A DNA stretch of 64,000 nucleotides from positions 62,001 through 126,000 of the forward strand of contig NZ_BOSL01000015.1 in assembly GCF_018403325.1 (NCBI RefSeq), written 5' to 3'. The translations under genes were made by a program, and so were the position numbers. This document shows positions 36,929-45,871 of this stretch, piece by piece; the first letter of the stretch is position 1, and each line of letters opens with the position of its first letter. The stretch is from Paenibacillus vini. Its GTDB lineage: Bacteria; Bacillota; Bacilli; Paenibacillales; Paenibacillaceae. The notes below the pieces were generated by a model that was given only the letters and a program-made list of their open reading frames with translations, did no database searches and was not told the DNA's origin.

Positions 36929-37270
36929 TTAGGTTCCAATAACAGGATTTCCGGGGGTTAATTGAATAAGGTCCAATACATTTTCAAATTTGAACTGCAG
37001 GAGCATTTCTTTTTTGATCACATCTTGGACCGTTCTTCTCACACTTTGATTTACAAGCAATAAGTTTGAAATTGTGATTATGTTTGGAGTCAACGTTATG
37101 TTCGTTGGCGTCAACGTCCCAACAACCAGTTGAAGTTTCTCCGCTTCCGCATTCAAAATATGAGCCAAAGCCAACTCTTCAAGAGCTATCGAAGCTAACA
37201 ACAGCGGGACTGTTTGCCCAACGGTAACGGAGATTGTAGGGACAATATTTGGGATATTTGCTTGTGACAA
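36929..37270 (-). CDS. Small helical protein, 'IALEE' family member 2
   Basis: A 113-residue protein, [17 protein letters not shown] then [19 protein letters not shown] and a second helix [19 protein letters not shown]. The middle contains a Thr/Ile-rich stretch ([17 protein letters not shown]). It is nearly identical in its first 50 residues to the gene at 40420-40749, and both lie on the minus strand on either side of two glycosyltransferase genes. Starts with TTG after AAAGGAAAGTG. Function unknown; a surface or spore structural protein is possible. Confidence 0.78.
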   Translation of the reverse strand: MSQANIPNIVPTISVTVGQTVPLLLASIALEELALAHILNAEAEKLQLVVGTLTPTNITLTPNIITISNLLLVNQSVRRTVQDVIKKEMLLQFKFENVLDLIQLTPGNPVIGT

Positions 37271-37464
37271 ATTATATCACTTTCCTTTCTTTTCTTGATA
37301 TCAGCATTATATGGGGAGAGGCTAAATCAGGAACGGCATTCGCCTTTTAATATTCGAAAATAAAAACAATCAGAATGATCAGACAGCCATGATATATGCC
37401 GTTTCCTTTCCAGTTGATTTCTATATCATAAGCATATAAGTCTATAAGGAGGTCACCGGGAAAA

Positions 37465-39159
37465 TTGCTGTCACAGAGAAAGGATCTCAGAATAATTCAT
37501 ATATTGTATGATCTTATTCATAAAGAAAGCGATGAATTTGTCAGAGGGGCATTCATGCAATTGTTAGGAAGAGAACCGGATGAAACGGGAAATAACTTCT
37601 ATGTTGAACAACTTTCCAGGGGAACTCCGAAGATTTCAATAATTGCGGAGCTCATTCAAAGCAGAGAGGCCAGAGTGAAATATCGAATTCTCCCTTCCGA
37701 TCCGATATCAAATCCAGTCCCCAACATTCAATGGATCATCACTCAATTTTCCTTCCTTAACCATCTGGAATTCATCCACGCCTTATACAATGAATTTCTC
37801 TTGCGAAATCCAAATGCCTCGGAAGTCGATGACTGTTATGATTCCCTCAACAAAGGGATCCCACGGATATTTTTCATCATGAGCGTTCTCCTGACCGAAG
37901 AATGCCAGAGTCTTCTGGCCGCCACTAAGCCTCCTGTTGAACGACAAATTGCACATTTTCAAAATACTAAAGGAGCGGAAATACAGCATATAGGGATATT
38001 TCTTGGTTTCGGCAACGTAGAGAAGCTAGACGGAGAAGGCATCGGGCGCTTTAGTGTCAGGCTTGCAGAGGGAATTCTAGCAAAGAATGAAGAGATTATG
38101 ATTCATGTCGCCACAACCGAAGATAACGCCCCAGACATCAATAATCTGTTTAACGAGCAAATGTCGATGTATCCTAATCGCTTCTTCATTCATAAATCCA
38201 ATGATATCGATTGGATCAATCAAAACATTCCGGTAGAAGCCTGGATTATTCCTTTCGTAGGCCTTGAACTAGCGTTATATTTACACAAACCGCTCATTGT
38301 ATGTTTACATGACCTGGTTCATCTGCACTTTCGGGATATGTATTACAACTTTCAACCTCACCATTGCTATCGAATAGATAGCATCATTTATAAATTCGCC
38401 AATAAAGCATCCGCATTCGTGTTTCATTCCAATTTCACACGGGATCACGAGGGGCTGCTTTTTCTAAAGCTGCCCGTAGCAAAAACGTATGTAATCCGGT
38501 TGGCTTCCCCTGCGGAGGAGTACAGTTTATATGAGGTTCGGGAAGAAGAACCGTTCCGGAACAATTACAAACTACCGGGCAACTATATTGTTTTTCCTTC
38601 GGCAATTAGGCTCCATAAGAACCATTTACGACTAATCGAAGCCTTTTTAAAGTTCAGGCAAACTCCGGAAGGCCGATCATCCGAGCTTTGCCTGGTACTG
38701 ACCGACGATTATGCTCTTAGCCCTATCAAGTCAGAGATCGAGACTCTTCTCAATCATTGTGGAGAGGAATCCATACGAAACTCCATTGTATTTTTAGGGA
38801 AAATCCCATCGTCAGACGTGCCTTCACTCTATAAATATGCTATAGGTACCATTGTGCCGACCCTGTTCGAAGGTAGCAGTCCCTTCCCCGTCTTCGAGTC
38901 ACTCCTGATGGACACCCCGGTCGCGCTGAGTCGGATCGAGGTGGCAAAAGAGGTTATTCAGGATATGGATGCGTTTATTACATTTGATCCCTATTCTGTG
39001 GATGAAATGGTTACTTCGATTCATGAGCTTTGGAAACACAATCAGACTTGGGTAGGAAAGCAAAAACATGCCATCAGCACTGCTCTCCAGAGAACTTGGT
39101 CGAATGTAGCCGAAGAATACTGTGAAGTCATCAAATCCATGTTAGCCTACAAAAACTGA
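37465..39159 (+). CDS. Glycosyltransferase with N-terminal DUF4214-like region, 564 aa
   Basis: The first ~150 residues contain two copies of a DUF4214-like helical unit (FVRGAFMQLLGREPDETG near 24-41, and FIHALYNEFLLRNPNASE near 97-114). The rest is a GT-B glycosyltransferase (group 1/GT4 like): a Gly-rich start IGIFLGFGNVEKLDGEGIGR in the acceptor half, then FPSAIRLHKNHLRLIEAF and the nucleotide-sugar part VPTLFEGSSPFPVFESLL with the usual Glu pair. DUF4214 units occur in other sugar-handling proteins and may guide interactions. Starts with TTG after AAGGAGG. The next glycosyltransferase follows by 15 bases. Confidence 0.88.
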   Translation: MLSQRKDLRIIHILYDLIHKESDEFVRGAFMQLLGREPDETGNNFYVEQLSRGTPKISIIAELIQSREARVKYRILPSDPISNPVPNIQWIITQFSFLNHLEFIHALYNEFLLRNPNASEVDDCYDSLNKGIPRIFFIMSVLLTEECQSLLAATKPPVERQIAHFQNTKGAEIQHIGIFLGFGNVEKLDGEGIGRFSVRLAEGILAKNEEIMIHVATTEDNAPDINNLFNEQMSMYPNRFFIHKSNDIDWINQNIPVEAWIIPFVGLELALYLHKPLIVCLHDLVHLHFRDMYYNFQPHHCYRIDSIIYKFANKASAFVFHSNFTRDHEGLLFLKLPVAKTYVIRLASPAEEYSLYEVREEEPFRNNYKLPGNYIVFPSAIRLHKNHLRLIEAFLKFRQTPEGRSSELCLVLTDDYALSPIKSEIETLLNHCGEESIRNSIVFLGKIPSSDVPSLYKYAIGTIVPTLFEGSSPFPVFESLLMDTPVALSRIEVAKEVIQDMDAFITFDPYSVDEMVTSIHELWKHNQTWVGKQKHAISTALQRTWSNVAEEYCEVIKSMLAYKN

Positions 39160-39174
39160 AGGGAGTCCTAGCTC

Positions 39175-40332
39175 ATGCGTATCTTGATATGGAGTTCTAT
39201 ATTTTCGATAGGCGGAGGATCGAGATTGCTGGCTAATTTGGCAACGGCGATTTCAAGGCAAAATGATATCGAATTGGTCCGGATTGTTGTCCCGCCGCAA
39301 ACGGAATTTGCAAATAAAATCGACTCCTCCCTTTACCCCAATATTGAAATTGTGTATTTGGAGGGAGATATTCGGCACTTTATTTACCACCCTATTGTGG
39401 AAAGTTGCCATGTCGTCTATTATTTTTGGCCCCATGGACCGGAATTTGTCGACGTGAATAAGCCCTCTGTTATTACATTTCATGATGCAATCATTCTGGA
39501 TTACGTTCCTCAGTTTGTAACCGGAGAATATATTAGAGATTATTGGATAAAGACAAAAAGTTGGCTCGAAAACTCCACAAAAGTCATCGTCTCATCTCAA
39601 TACGTAAAAGCGAGGCTAATCAGCCACTTCGGCAACATATGTAATTCTGCCACAGTCATCCCTCACGCTATTTCTCCGGCAAAATACTTTGGAGCTACAG
39701 CCGTAACTCCAGAACTTGCTGCAAAACTTCCTGAAAAATACATCATTTATCCCGCAAATACTTCTCCTCATAAAAATCACTATAATCTATTCCTGGCTTA
39801 TGCAAGGTTTTCGAGAAAGGAACAGATCCCACTCGTACTGTTTGGATATCTAACCGAGTTGTTGAGAAGTGAACCTCCCTATTGGCCGGATCATCCATCT
39901 TTACCGACCCTCGTCTCATTGATAAAGCGGATTGGACTGCGAATCGATAAAGATCTATTTCCACTCGGCCTGGTTAAAGATCAGGAAGTTTCTCCGCTAA
40001 TTAATAATGCCTATGCGCTCATTATGCCTAGCCTTGCTGAAGGAGGGGGAAGCTATCCGATAGAAGAAGCGCTGAGTATGGGAGTCCCCGTACTTTGTTC
40101 GGATATTCCAGTCATGCGAGAGCATCTCTCCCGTAGAAGCGCAAAAGTGGCCTGGTTTCGCCCGGAATCTCCGGACTCCATCGCACATGCTCTTGAACAT
40201 TTAGTTGCGAATTTCAAAGAATATAAACAATCTGCCATCGACGGGATTAACGATCCGACAGGAACCTGGGATGATATCGCAAAACAGTACATCTCCACAT
40301 TTCGCTCTGCATATTTGGATTATTGGACTTAA
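39175..40332 (+). CDS. Family 4-type glycosyltransferase, 385 aa
   Basis: A GT-B enzyme: MRILIWSSIFSIGGGSRLLA at the start, the acceptor-domain segment PSVITFHDAIILDYVP, then the donor half IIYPANTSPHKNHYNLFLAY and MPSLAEGGGSYPIEEALSMG (near 285-304), whose second Glu corresponds to the donor-binding Glu of the E-x7-E motif. It forms a pair with the preceding gene and ends at a bidirectional terminator. Confidence 0.9.
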   Translation: MRILIWSSIFSIGGGSRLLANLATAISRQNDIELVRIVVPPQTEFANKIDSSLYPNIEIVYLEGDIRHFIYHPIVESCHVVYYFWPHGPEFVDVNKPSVITFHDAIILDYVPQFVTGEYIRDYWIKTKSWLENSTKVIVSSQYVKARLISHFGNICNSATVIPHAISPAKYFGATAVTPELAAKLPEKYIIYPANTSPHKNHYNLFLAYARFSRKEQIPLVLFGYLTELLRSEPPYWPDHPSLPTLVSLIKRIGLRIDKDLFPLGLVKDQEVSPLINNAYALIMPSLAEGGGSYPIEEALSMGVPVLCSDIPVMREHLSRRSAKVAWFRPESPDSIAHALEHLVANFKEYKQSAIDGINDPTGTWDDIAKQYISTFRSAYLDYWT

Positions 40333-40338
40333 AAACGT

Positions 40339-40399
40339 GAAAAATCCGGCTTTTAGTTGCCCTTTAACCCTGAAAAGGACAATATAGCCGGCATTTTTC
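40339..40399. terminator. Bidirectional terminator
   Basis: GAAAAATCCGGC (40339-40350) pairs with GCCGGCATTTTTC (40387-40399), one bulged base. Both flanks are A- or T-rich, serving the plus-strand glycosyltransferase and the minus-strand small gene. Confidence 0.75.
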
Positions 40400-40419
40400 T
40401 TTGTGAGTCAGGTTGCAGT

Positions 40420-40749
40420 TTATTTCTTTACATGGGTTATCTGAATCAAATCCAACACATTGTCAAATTTGAACTGTAGAAGCATTTCTTTTTTTATGAC
40501 CTCTTGCAATGTTTTTCTCACACTTTGATTGATAAGCAATAGATTGGATAAACTTATTGTTTCGGTACTTAATTTGCTCTTGGATTGTTTTAATGTGCCC
40601 AGAACAAGCTGAATCTTCTCCGCTTCAGCATTCATAATATGCGCTAATGCAAGCTCTTCAAGAGCAATAGAAGAAAGAAGCAGCGGAATCGTTTGGCCCA
40701 TTGTAATCGAGATGGTTGGTATAATATTGGGGATATTAGCCTGAGTCAC
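40420..40749 (-). CDS. Small helical protein, 'IALEE' family member 3
   Basis: A 109-residue close paralogue of the gene at 36929-37270: MTQANIPNIIPTISITMGQT, then [20 protein letters not shown] and [20 protein letters not shown]. The central Thr-rich stretch of the paralogue is replaced by a Lys/Ser-rich one. It begins with GTG two bases after the upstream glycosyltransferase gene, and its SD GAGGTGAG lies inside that gene's end, so they are coupled. Function unknown. Confidence 0.78.
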   Translation of the reverse strand: MTQANIPNIIPTISITMGQTIPLLLSSIALEELALAHIMNAEAEKIQLVLGTLKQSKSKLSTETISLSNLLLINQSVRKTLQEVIKKEMLLQFKFDNVLDLIQITHVKK

Positions 40750-40751
40750 CC

Positions 40752-41879
40752 TTATCTCACCTCTTTGTCGAGAAGTTTATTTAACGCTTCCCTTGCAGCA
40801 TCTAGCGTGTCACACTGGCTGAGGGATTCTTGATAAGCATGAATAGCTTCTTCAATTTCCCCCATTTTCTCGAGGCAAAGACCTTTATAATACCATGCTT
40901 GGAAACTGCCTAATCCTCTCAGAATAAGATACTTTAAATTTTCTTCCCCCAGCTCGATGCAATGATCAAAGACCTTCAAGGCTTCCTGCACCATATCCTT
41001 ATAATACAGAATGACACCCTTGTAAAATTGCAAGTCAACATAATCGGGATACAAGGCCACCGCCTTCTCGATCCCCGGCCATGCCCCTTCAAAGCTGCCT
41101 AGACTGATCAATATCGAATATTTCAATTTATACAACATCGAAGGAGGAGTATATCCTGCTAAAATAAACTCTACGATCGATTTGTTGACATGCTCGAATG
41201 CTATCTCGAACTCATTGATCCGATAATATTCCGATCCGATGTGGTAATGAATCCAAGGGCTATGGTTGTCTTCGTCCAATTCTTTTTTTAGCATGGTGAT
41301 GTTTCGTTCGTATTTTTTCTTTTCATCCACCGCTCTATTTAAGTACCCGTAATGATAAACCTTCAAGGGAATTCTTCCGATTCTCTCTAATTCCTCTTTC
41401 GTCTTTAATATCTCATTTGCGTTTATGGTTTCATGAATTTTATTCACGAAACGAAACCCTTTCTCTCTTCGGAATAGCCTGGAATGTTCAACATTTATTA
41501 CTTTATCCGGATCAACTTCGTTCCCGTAATAATTCACTAAATGAATAAACAGAAGATCGTAATCGTCCTGATACAAAGAATCCCGAAGCTTGTAACGCTC
41601 CGCTTTATCCACCTCTTCATCCGCATCCAGCCATAGGATCCAATCCCCTGTTGCACGTTCAATCCCGTAATTTCTTGCATCCGAAAAGTTTTCGTTCCAG
41701 GAAAATTGAAGTACATCAGCGCCATAAGAGTTGCAGATCTCAATCGTACGATCCGTTGAACCTGTATCCACGATAATGATTTCATCCACTACATCCTTAA
41801 CGCTATCCAGACATCGGCCAATGCAATCCTCTTCGTTTTTTACGATCATACAAAGCGACAATCGAGACAACTCTATCAA
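40752..41879 (-). CDS. GT2 glycosyltransferase with C-terminal TPR repeats, 375 aa
   Basis: A SunS/WcaA-like family 2 glycosyltransferase: LSLCMIVKNEEDCIGRCLDS, then VDTGSTDRTIEIC, WNENFSDARNYGIERA and the metal motif WILWLDADEEVD. After about residue 240 a run of TPR-like helix pairs follows (for example GLGSFQAWYYKGLCLEKMGE). Such enzymes often glycosylate proteins, with TPRs binding the acceptor. The TTG at 41879 lies eight bases after AAGGAGG, so the open frame upstream is probably not translated. It is co-transcribed with the small IALEE gene, a possible acceptor or partner. Confidence 0.88.
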   Translation of the reverse strand: MIELSRLSLCMIVKNEEDCIGRCLDSVKDVVDEIIIVDTGSTDRTIEICNSYGADVLQFSWNENFSDARNYGIERATGDWILWLDADEEVDKAERYKLRDSLYQDDYDLLFIHLVNYYGNEVDPDKVINVEHSRLFRREKGFRFVNKIHETINANEILKTKEELERIGRIPLKVYHYGYLNRAVDEKKKYERNITMLKKELDEDNHSPWIHYHIGSEYYRINEFEIAFEHVNKSIVEFILAGYTPPSMLYKLKYSILISLGSFEGAWPGIEKAVALYPDYVDLQFYKGVILYYKDMVQEALKVFDHCIELGEENLKYLILRGLGSFQAWYYKGLCLEKMGEIEEAIHAYQESLSQCDTLDAAREALNKLLDKEVR

Positions 41880-42036
41880 GAAACTGACCTCCTTAACCAA
41901 TGACAACCGCCCTTCGCTCATGAACAGATTATGTTGATTCCCCGTTAAAAGTGACAGGAGCATTTGCATATCATCCAAGAACCAATTTCACGAATGAACC
42001 GTAAAATGAAACAACAAAGATAGAACGAGGTGTAGA

Positions 42037-44814
42037 ATGTTGACGATAACAGTCCATTGGGAAGGACCTCAGTTTGAGAACCACAGTATCGCTAACGTAA
42101 ACCGAAAATTGTGTTCGGAGCTCGCAGCAAACCCTAAACTGAACCTAAAGATCGTGAAGGCAGAAAACAATAACTCCTCCATGGAACAAGCTGATTTAAC
42201 CATTAGTCACCAGTGGCCGCCGAATTGGAATGACCCCGAGAGCAAATATTGGGTTGTTATGCAACCTTGGGAATACGGAGCCATCCCAAAACAATGGTAT
42301 ATTCCGATGAAATATTGGATTGATGAAGTCTGGGTATACAGTTCATACAACAAAGAATGCTATATCCGTTCGGGCATCCCGGATAACAAAATTCACGTCA
42401 TCCCGTTAGGAGTTGATGGAAACGTATTTAACACAGGTTCCAAAACGCTTGATTTAGATGATGCTTCCTTCTTTCGTTTCTTATTTGTTGGAGGAACCAT
42501 CGGCCGCAAAGGAATAGATACGTTATTAGGAGCTTACCTTACTGAGTTTTCAGCGGATGAGGATGTCTGCTTGGTGATCAAAGATTTTGGGTCCAATTCA
42601 TTCTATAAGGGAGCCACGTTCGAAAACACGATCAAAAACATGCAGTCAAATACGGAGTATCCCAAAATTGTATATATAAACGACGAATTTACGGAAGAAG
42701 AACTAGCCGGTTTATATACAGCATGTAATTGTCTGGTACATCCCTACCGCGGAGAAGGGTTTGGACTTCCCATAGTTGAGGCGATGGCCTGCGGTGTTCC
42801 TGTCATTGTTCCTGACCGGGGGCCGAGCACAGACTTTTGTAACGAAAATACGGCTTTTTTTGTATCCAGTTCAGAAGAAGCATTACAGGAAAAAAAATTG
42901 GATGGATTAGATACCGTCGACTATCCCTGGTGGTTAAAAATTGATCTTCATGATTTGCGGAAAGTCATGAGATACGTTTATACAAATCAGAAGCTGGCTC
43001 TTGAAAAGGGACAGAATGCTAGCCAAACTGTCCTATCGTCATTTACTTGGAAACAAAGTGCTGATCGCATTGCACACCGAATACATGATTTTTCCCAGAG
43101 GAAGTTCAGTCCCAAACCGACAGATCGGGAGATTATTCAAACCGAATTGGGGTTGGGAATTCAACTTATTCATCAAAACCTATACGAAGCGGCGCTTGAA
43201 AAATTTCTATGTGTTCTCGCCGTATACCCGGATTCGCTTGAAGCGCGATACAATACGGCAAACACTTACATTAACCAGAATCAGTATCTTGAAGCACTCC
43301 CTCACCTCCGCTTTATTTCGCAAGCCATGGACAAAGAATCGAACACCTTTCAAGCCGAAATTTGGAGCCTGATGGGGGTCTGTTATTCACAGATGCAAAC
43401 CTATCAACTGGCTCTCGAAGCATTCAAGAGAGCCAATTTGTTAGATCCCTCTGTACGGCCAAGGGAAATTTTGTATCTTGATCGAAGTATCGAAACGGCG
43501 AAGTTACAGCTGGCGGAACTGTACGAAGTGCTAGGTAGCCGTTATTTGGAGATGCGCAATGAATTTCGGGCTGAGGAAATGTACACGGAAGGGCTTCAAT
43601 ACGCTTCCAGGCAACCGGAACTACAACAGGGATTACAGAAGGTCCGGGAACAAATTCAACGGACCAAAGAGAATATCGAACAACAAACTACTTATGAGGT
43701 TCTCTGGCAAAGTCCCGTATATAACTTGTCAGGATATGCTGAAGAATCACGATCCTTTATAATGGGGCTTCAATCTTACCCATTGAAGATTAAATTACTG
43801 GCCAGTGACGAGCCTTTAACCCGGGAGACACCCGGTACGGACATGTACAGCTCCTTGTTAAAGTTAGAGAAGCAGCAGCTTACTACTCCCCTTATCCATT
43901 ACCAGTCGATTCCTGCACATTCATTATCACTGCCGCGGGCACCTTTATCGATCGGCAGAACGATGTTTGAAACGGATTCTTTACCCCGAAATTGGGTGGA
44001 GAATTTAAAGAAAATAACCGAGGTATGGGTTCCTTCCGAATTCAATCGCGAGTCGTTTACTGCCGCAGGATTGAATCCTGAACGAATATACGTTCTTCCC
44101 GCCTCCCTGGACGAAAACAAATATAACCCTGATAATATCCAACGATCACTTCTCCGGAATGGAGGCCCCTTCCGATTTCTATCTGTCTTCGACTGGAGTA
44201 TAAGAAAAGGATGGGACATACTTTTGCGTGCCTACTTCGAGGAGTTCCGTCCGGATGAAGATGTTGTCCTGGAGTTAAAAGTGAATAAATTCCTTGAACC
44301 CGGAACTAAGATTCAAGACCAAATTGCAGCCTTGTGTAAAAAGCTCGGCGTAAAGAATCCCCCGCCAGTTCGCTTGTTGGAATCCACCATGACCGAGGAA
44401 GAGTTGATCTCCACCTATGCGGCTGCCGACTGCTTTGTTCTTCCTTCTCGCGGAGAAGGCTGGGGAAGGCCGTATATGGAAGCGATGGCCATGAAATTGC
44501 CGACAATCGGAACAAGATGGAGCGGACAACTAACATATATGAATGATAACAACAGCTATCTAATCGATATTGAAGGTGTCGTCCCTGTGAATCCGGATCT
44601 TGCTCCGTTTTATTACCACGGACAAAGATGGGCGGAACCTAGCGTTGATCATCTCAAAATTTTGATGCGCAGCGTGTTCGAGCGTAGAGATGAAGCAAGA
44701 AGGAAAGGGCAAAAAGCCAGAGCCGACTTATTCCCGAAATTCTCAATCCAATATACCGCAAAACAAATATATGAGCGCTTAGACTATTTGGTAAAATATC
44801 ATTATGGTTTATAA
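42037..44814 (+). CDS. Bifunctional GT4-TPR-GT4 glycosyltransferase, 925 aa
   Basis: Two GT-B glycosyltransferase units on one chain, separated by TPR repeats. Unit 1 (about 1-345) has LFVGGTIGRKGIDTLLGAY and HPYRGEGFGLPIVEAMACG. Residues 355-535 contain TPR-like helices (YEAALEKFLCVLAVYPDSLE, YQLALEAFKRANLLDPS). Unit 2 (about 545-925) begins WQSPVYNLSGYAEESRSF and has LSVFDWSIRKGWDILLRAY and LPSRGEGWGRPYMEAMAM. Both donor sites keep their Glu pair and look active. It may add two sugars in turn to a protein or polysaccharide. GAGGTG precedes the ATG. Confidence 0.92.
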   Translation: MLTITVHWEGPQFENHSIANVNRKLCSELAANPKLNLKIVKAENNNSSMEQADLTISHQWPPNWNDPESKYWVVMQPWEYGAIPKQWYIPMKYWIDEVWVYSSYNKECYIRSGIPDNKIHVIPLGVDGNVFNTGSKTLDLDDASFFRFLFVGGTIGRKGIDTLLGAYLTEFSADEDVCLVIKDFGSNSFYKGATFENTIKNMQSNTEYPKIVYINDEFTEEELAGLYTACNCLVHPYRGEGFGLPIVEAMACGVPVIVPDRGPSTDFCNENTAFFVSSSEEALQEKKLDGLDTVDYPWWLKIDLHDLRKVMRYVYTNQKLALEKGQNASQTVLSSFTWKQSADRIAHRIHDFSQRKFSPKPTDREIIQTELGLGIQLIHQNLYEAALEKFLCVLAVYPDSLEARYNTANTYINQNQYLEALPHLRFISQAMDKESNTFQAEIWSLMGVCYSQMQTYQLALEAFKRANLLDPSVRPREILYLDRSIETAKLQLAELYEVLGSRYLEMRNEFRAEEMYTEGLQYASRQPELQQGLQKVREQIQRTKENIEQQTTYEVLWQSPVYNLSGYAEESRSFIMGLQSYPLKIKLLASDEPLTRETPGTDMYSSLLKLEKQQLTTPLIHYQSIPAHSLSLPRAPLSIGRTMFETDSLPRNWVENLKKITEVWVPSEFNRESFTAAGLNPERIYVLPASLDENKYNPDNIQRSLLRNGGPFRFLSVFDWSIRKGWDILLRAYFEEFRPDEDVVLELKVNKFLEPGTKIQDQIAALCKKLGVKNPPPVRLLESTMTEEELISTYAAADCFVLPSRGEGWGRPYMEAMAMKLPTIGTRWSGQLTYMNDNNSYLIDIEGVVPVNPDLAPFYYHGQRWAEPSVDHLKILMRSVFERRDEARRKGQKARADLFPKFSIQYTAKQIYERLDYLVKYHYGL

Positions 44815-44822
44815 CTTAGAAT

Positions 44823-44851
44823 CCGTCTGAAAATGACGGGTTTTCTCTTTT
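44823..44851 (+). terminator. Short terminator after the 925-aa gene
   Basis: CCGTC (44823-44827) pairs with GACGG (44835-44839), followed by GTTTTCTCTTTT. The stem is only five pairs. Confidence 0.55.
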
Positions 44852-44855
44852 ATGC

Positions 44856-44899
44856 AAAAAAAGACTGCCCGTTGTGCCGGTGTTACGGCTTGGGCAGTC
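44856..44899 (-). terminator. Terminator of the GDP-sugar operon
   Basis: On the minus strand GACTGCCC (44899-44892) pairs with GGGCAGTC (44870-44863), followed by seven T. Confidence 0.85.
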
Positions 44900-44916
44900 C
44901 TGAGAATCAAGAGATA

Positions 44917-45867
44917 TTAAACTCTTGCACGCCAGTAATTCAATAAATCCTCCATTGTTTTATGGAATGGTATTTCCGGCTTCCAACCTGTCTTTGCATT
45001 GAATTTCGAGTAATCTCCAAGCAGTATTTCAACATCCGATGGTCTCATCCGTGCCGGATCCTGTTGGATTTCGATTTGAACTTTGCTTAACGTCAATAGC
45101 AATTGAAGTACTTCACCAATGGTATAGCACTTATTGGAGGCGATATTGTATGTTTCTCCGGGTTCTCCCTTTTCCAAGGCCAGCCAATAAGCTCGAACTA
45201 CGTCACGAACATCGGTAAAATCTCTCTTGGCCAATAAATTGCCCACATAAATAACCGGCGGCTTTTTCCCCGCTTCAATCTCTGCGATTTGTTTGGAGAA
45301 GTTGGAAGTAACAAAGTTTTCTCCTCTTCTTGGGCCTGTATGATTAAATGTCCGGGTTTGCACGACATTCAAACCGTAGCTCTTAAAGTACTGGTACCCC
45401 AAGTATTCCTGTGCTGTTTTACTTACAGCATAAGGGCTGAGCGGTCTAAGGGGATTTGTCTCCCTGATCGGCACCTCATCTTGTTCAACATGTCCGTACT
45501 CTTCACTGGAGCATGCAATTTGAATTTTGCAATCCAATTGAAAACGCCGAACCGATTCGAAAATATTAATTTGTCCGGCGACATTATTATAAATGGTATC
45601 TGTCGGCGAATTCCACGAAGTTGGGACAAAGCTTTGAGCCGCAAGATGAAATATAAGATCAGGTCTCTCTCGATCAATTAAGGTTTCAACGGAAAACGGG
45701 TCCCTTAACTCACACTCCACCAAATGTATATCATTCAAAATATGCTGAATATGGTCCATCCGGCTTCTTTGACGTATTGTACCCAAGACCTCTATATTAT
45801 TGCTTAGTAAATATTCAGCCATATGACTACCTACGAAACCAGATATACCTGTTACCAGAGCTTTCAT
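44917..45867 (-). CDS. GDP-mannose 4,6-dehydratase-like SDR enzyme
   Basis: An extended short-chain dehydrogenase of 316 residues acting on a GDP-sugar. It begins MKALVTGISGFVGSHMAEYL (NAD loop GxxGxxG), has CSSEEYG in the catalytic strand, PYAVSKTAQEYLGYQ (Tyr-x3-Lys) and GNLLAKRDFTDVRDVV. The Ser-Ser-Glu triad position resembles the Thr-Ser-Glu of dehydratases, but the RDFTDVRD and MRPSDVEILLGD segments are also typical of GDP-4-keto-6-deoxymannose reductase (Rmd). Given manC and a perosamine-synthase-like gene next to it and no other dehydratase, a dehydratase role is more likely. Start at 45867 by the SD AAGGAGG. Confidence 0.8.
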   Translation of the reverse strand: MKALVTGISGFVGSHMAEYLLSNNIEVLGTIRQRSRMDHIQHILNDIHLVECELRDPFSVETLIDRERPDLIFHLAAQSFVPTSWNSPTDTIYNNVAGQINIFESVRRFQLDCKIQIACSSEEYGHVEQDEVPIRETNPLRPLSPYAVSKTAQEYLGYQYFKSYGLNVVQTRTFNHTGPRRGENFVTSNFSKQIAEIEAGKKPPVIYVGNLLAKRDFTDVRDVVRAYWLALEKGEPGETYNIASNKCYTIGEVLQLLLTLSKVQIEIQQDPARMRPSDVEILLGDYSKFNAKTGWKPEIPFHKTMEDLLNYWRARV

Positions 45868-45871
45868 CAGG

